A DNA stretch of 64,000 nt from CAYMAZ01 sp964526285. Lineage in GTDB: Bacteria; Bacteroidota; Bacteroidia; Bacteroidales; DTU049. A program made the translations under genes and the position numbers. This document shows, in pieces, positions 61,649 through 64,000 of this stretch. The stretch lies in NCBI GenBank assembly GCA_964526285.1, contig CAZGIW010000007.1:9815-73814 (forward strand). Direction: 5' to 3'. Numbering within the stretch: the stretch's first letter is position 1; every line of letters starts with the position of its first letter. The notes beneath the pieces are model-generated. The model saw only the letters and a list, made by a program, of their open reading frames with translations, was not told where the DNA came from and searched no databases.

Positions 61649-62932
61649 CTAACCGATGATACGCTCTTGTTTTAGTTTGATATATGTAGCAATCTGGCAA
61701 AGTGCCATAAATATAAAAATTGGGATAAGATTCTTAAGTAAACTGAGATAGGTTCCTCCTTTGAGAAATAAAAAGTAGAAACTTTCAAGACACCAGTAAA
61801 GAGGTGATATTTTACTAATTGTTTTCATTACCTCAGGCATCACAAAGACAGGCACAAGAATTCCGCCAAGAGCAGCAAAGATAATAATGGATACTGCACC
61901 AACGCCGTTTGCCTGTTCCTGTGTCCTTGCAAGTGATCCAATCATCAGAGCATAACTCACAGCAGCGATGGCTGTGATAATAACCACCAGAAATAAAACA
62001 GGGATATTTTGCGGAATAACAAGTCCCGGAAGATTCATAACAGGAAACACAAACACTCCAACGGAAAAAATAACAACAACCTGAATCAACGCCACTATTA
62101 CATAGATGAACATTTTACTGCCAAAAATAAGTGTGAAGTTGACAGGCATGGTTTTCAATCTTGTAAAACTGCCGTTTTTTCTTTCTCTGATAATATTACT
62201 GCCCAGTGAAACCACCATAAAAAACATGGCAAAAATTGTCCATGCCGGAATCATGTGCTGGGTTGTGTTTGGAATAATATTGACAGTTGAAGCAGGAGTT
62301 TGTTTGATATTGACTTTATTTTGAATCATTGCGTTCTTAAAATCATCAGGTTTTCCTTCAAAACCGATAAGCTCATACACCACATCCAGCATGAGTGAGT
62401 TTTCCACTATATTCAGGTAGGAATAGAGCACATTCATAATGGTGTAACTGTATGATTCCTGCATAATCGGGTCATGAAAAAAAATCAAATCGGGCATTTC
62501 AATTCCGCCGTTTTCCTCAGGCATATCCACAAGCATAAGGTCGGCTAGCATGACTGAGCTCACGTGATTTGATTTGGCAATAATTTTTTCTGAAAAATCG
62601 GAAGGAATATACACTGCTGCCAGTTTTTTTCTGGCAATAAGTTCATGCTTTAATTGTTCAGCATTTTCAACATCAACAAGTGCAATTTCAAATAAACCTG
62701 ATTCTTCAAGAAGCTGCACAAATTCAGCAGCCGGTTCTCCATCATCCTGATTTGCAAGCAAAAGAGTTATCTGATTTTCATTAATTTTTCTATATGCACT
62801 GTCCTGAATAATCGTAAGCAGTAAAACCAGAATAATGGGCATCACAAACATAAATAGCAAACCAACCCTGTCGCTGATAAGCAAAAGGTATTCTTTTTTT
62901 ACCGAACTACTAAATCTGCTCATAAACATCAA
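61649..62932 (-). CDS. ABC-2 type transporter permease
   Basis: The 427-aa protein has one N-terminal helix (LLFMFVMPIILVLLLTII), a large extracytoplasmic domain (about 45-215) and five C-terminal helices, with the ABC-2 pattern SLGSNIIRERKNGSFTRLKTMPV followed by FGSKMFIYVIVALIQVVVIF. This is the layout of YhhJ/DrrB-like exporters of lipids, drugs or peptides. It overlaps the ATP-binding gene by about 20 bases; an in-frame ATG at 62923 gives a shorter overlap. It should form one complex with that ATPase and export the product of the downstream enzymes. Confidence 0.9.
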   Translation of the reverse strand: MMFMSRFSSSVKKEYLLLISDRVGLLFMFVMPIILVLLLTIIQDSAYRKINENQITLLLANQDDGEPAAEFVQLLEESGLFEIALVDVENAEQLKHELIARKKLAAVYIPSDFSEKIIAKSNHVSSVMLADLMLVDMPEENGGIEMPDLIFFHDPIMQESYSYTIMNVLYSYLNIVENSLMLDVVYELIGFEGKPDDFKNAMIQNKVNIKQTPASTVNIIPNTTQHMIPAWTIFAMFFMVVSLGSNIIRERKNGSFTRLKTMPVNFTLIFGSKMFIYVIVALIQVVVIFSVGVFVFPVMNLPGLVIPQNIPVLFLVVIITAIAAVSYALMIGSLARTQEQANGVGAVSIIIFAALGGILVPVFVMPEVMKTISKISPLYWCLESFYFLFLKGGTYLSLLKNLIPIFIFMALCQIATYIKLKQERIIG

Positions 62933-63674
62933 AATATTCTGCTCCGGTTAATTGAATAAACAGTGTTTCCAAATCAGGTGCTTTGTGCTTTTGCAACAGT
63001 TCTGAAATATGATCGCATACAATCAGTTTTCCCTGATTTATAAAGGCAATTCTGTCACACAATGATTCTGCTTCTGCCATAAGATGTGATGAATAGACAA
63101 TGGTCGTTCCTTCCTGATTGATTTTTTTCAGATATTCTATCATGGCATGTTTGCTTTGTACATCAGAACCAACAGTGGGCTCATCAAGAAAGAGCATTTC
63201 AGGTTTATGAAGAATTCCAATGGCAAGATTCATTCTTCGTTTCATGCCACCTGAAAAAATCTTTACTTTTTTATTTGCAATTTTGCACAAACCGAGTACA
63301 GCAAAAATTTCATCAGTTCTGGTTTTAATATCTTGTTTCGAAAGATTATACAATGCCCCGAAATAATTCATATTCTGAACAGGTGTCAGCTCTTCATAAA
63401 AAGCATATTCCTGTGGCACAAATCCAAGGCATTGTTTAATATCAAAAGGTCTTAACTCTTTATTGTCACGATAAAAACTGTATTTGCCTGAAGTTTGTGG
63501 AAGAATGCCACACAGGATTGATATCAAAGTAGTTTTACCTGCACCGTTGGGTCCGAGTATGCCAAATTTTTCACCTTTATAAATGGAAAAACTCACATCC
63601 TTAAGGCTGTCAACTTCCGCATTTCTGTAGCGCTTGGTCAATCTATCAAGTTGCAGACAGTTTAATTTGGTCAT
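62910..63674 (-). CDS. ABC transporter ATP-binding protein
   Basis: From the ATG at 63674 the product is 254 aa: Walker A GPNGAGKTTL, Q-loop around GFVPQEYAFYEELTP, signature FSGGMKRRMNLAIG, and Walker B EMLFLDEPTVGSD followed by an H-loop (VYSSHLMAEAE). It belongs to the CcmA/DrrA-like group that pairs with ABC-2 permeases. It is the first gene of the operon. The longer frame to 63725 overlaps the -7 box at 63703-63710, so the start at 63674 is preferred. Confidence 0.93.
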   Translation of the reverse strand: MTKLNCLQLDRLTKRYRNAEVDSLKDVSFSIYKGEKFGILGPNGAGKTTLISILCGILPQTSGKYSFYRDNKELRPFDIKQCLGFVPQEYAFYEELTPVQNMNYFGALYNLSKQDIKTRTDEIFAVLGLCKIANKKVKIFSGGMKRRMNLAIGILHKPEMLFLDEPTVGSDVQSKHAMIEYLKKINQEGTTIVYSSHLMAEAESLCDRIAFINQGKLIVCDHISELLQKHKAPDLETLFIQLTGAEYFDVYEQI

Positions 63675-63702
63675 AAAAAACACATAGGTTTTAAAAAGAT
63701 TG

Positions 63703-63710
63703 CAAATATA
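63703..63710 (-). promoter_or_regulatory. Putative -7 promoter element of the seven-gene operon
   Basis: Read on the minus strand this is TATATTTG, matching TAnnTTTG, 29 bases before the ATG at 63674. The operon runs to 58247. Confidence 0.45.
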
Positions 63711-64000
63711 GATAATATTGCCCAAAAATCTGACCTTTTTAGAGCATTTTCGCCTTTTGGATTATATGATATTATTTATCAGATAGTTACTGTAGTGAGT
63801 GTCTGTGTAAGATATATAAAAGCAATTGCTATTTTCCGAAACTACCTTTATAGTAGTTAAGAAACAATGGTTTTAGAATGGTTTCAACCGTTGCTATTGA
63901 TTTTGTATTGCATAGTACAACATATTCGTCACATCCCGAGGCTGAATCAAAACGCCCATTTTTTGATTTTCACCGACTTATTTGCCCCTTCTATTTCGAC
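63711..64000. other. Intergenic or undetermined window end
   Basis: No confident gene. On the minus strand 17 codons run in from the edge and stop at 63947-63949. On the plus strand an ATG at 63867 opens a frame of 45 codons to the edge. Neither resembles a protein I know, and both are too short to judge. Confidence 0.4.

Noticed and set aside
63867..64000. Start of a plus-strand gene or end of a minus-strand transposase at the window edge
   Set aside because: Too short to judge; compositions do not resemble a known family.
1..64000. tRNA or rRNA genes
   Set aside because: I read the gaps between genes on both strands and saw no cloverleaf-like sequence or rRNA stretch; a covariance search would settle it.

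Overview
The window looks like a chromosome segment of a member of the Bacteroidota. The evidence is low GC, several C-terminal type IX secretion (T9SS) sorting domains of type A and type B, PKD and FISUMP secreted modules, a TonB-dependent receptor with a carboxypeptidase-like N-terminal domain, lipoboxes ending in S-C, A-C or G-C, and many upstream TAnnTTTG boxes (the Bacteroidota -7 element). A 2-oxoacid:ferredoxin oxidoreductase and a 2[4Fe-4S] ferredoxin suggest a low-oxygen metabolism. No tRNA, rRNA, CRISPR array or recognisable transposase was seen.

Layout. 0-9 kb (+): gmhA, a Blc-type lipocalin, a FISUMP lipoprotein, a YebC regulator, several envelope or secreted proteins including a divergent glycerophosphodiesterase, a CotH/LTD protein with a T9SS tail, and a double-CDGSH protein. 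9-14 kb: a UPF0316 membrane protein and a 1363-aa T9SS type B protein with an exact 362-bp internal direct repeat, then prmC divergently. 15-20 kb: a tandemly duplicated two-gene unit (small secreted protein plus reelin-like/PKD/T9SS type B protein). The last 1107 bp of its two large genes appear identical, and each unit ends in a strong terminator. 20-27 kb (+): DNA-3-methyladenine glycosylase, an RlmI-like rRNA methyltransferase, a GH3/serine-hydrolase fusion and a TMTC-like membrane TPR protein. 27-30 kb (-): a small secreted protein, a collagen-like protein and another T9SS type B protein.

30-37 kb (-): a compact four-gene operon with PrkA-type AAA protein, DUF444/vWA protein, SpoVR and a second, diverged PrkA-like AAA protein. 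37-45 kb: lipoprotein, amino-acid permease, alpha/beta hydrolase and ferredoxin (all -), then korAB (+). 45-48 kb: an overlapping murD2-like/murL-like pair, which points to the route in which L-Glu is ligated and then epimerised on the peptidoglycan precursor; a YqgE/AlgH protein diverges from it. 48-50.5 kb: a tandem duplication of a 231-bp higher-GC repeat plus a small secreted-protein gene. 50-57 kb: three B12-binding-type radical SAM proteins around a TonB-dependent receptor. 57-58 kb: a 353-bp tandem non-coding repeat belonging to an interspersed family.

58-63.7 kb (-): a seven-gene operon encoding ABC-2 ATPase and permease, a small HTH-type regulator, a BtrH-like putative acyltransferase, an acyl carrier protein, a sulfotransferase-family protein and a small membrane protein. 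It has the look of an uncharacterised acyl-conjugate or lipid biosynthesis and export system and is the best candidate here for an undescribed pathway. The last 290 bases hold no confident gene.
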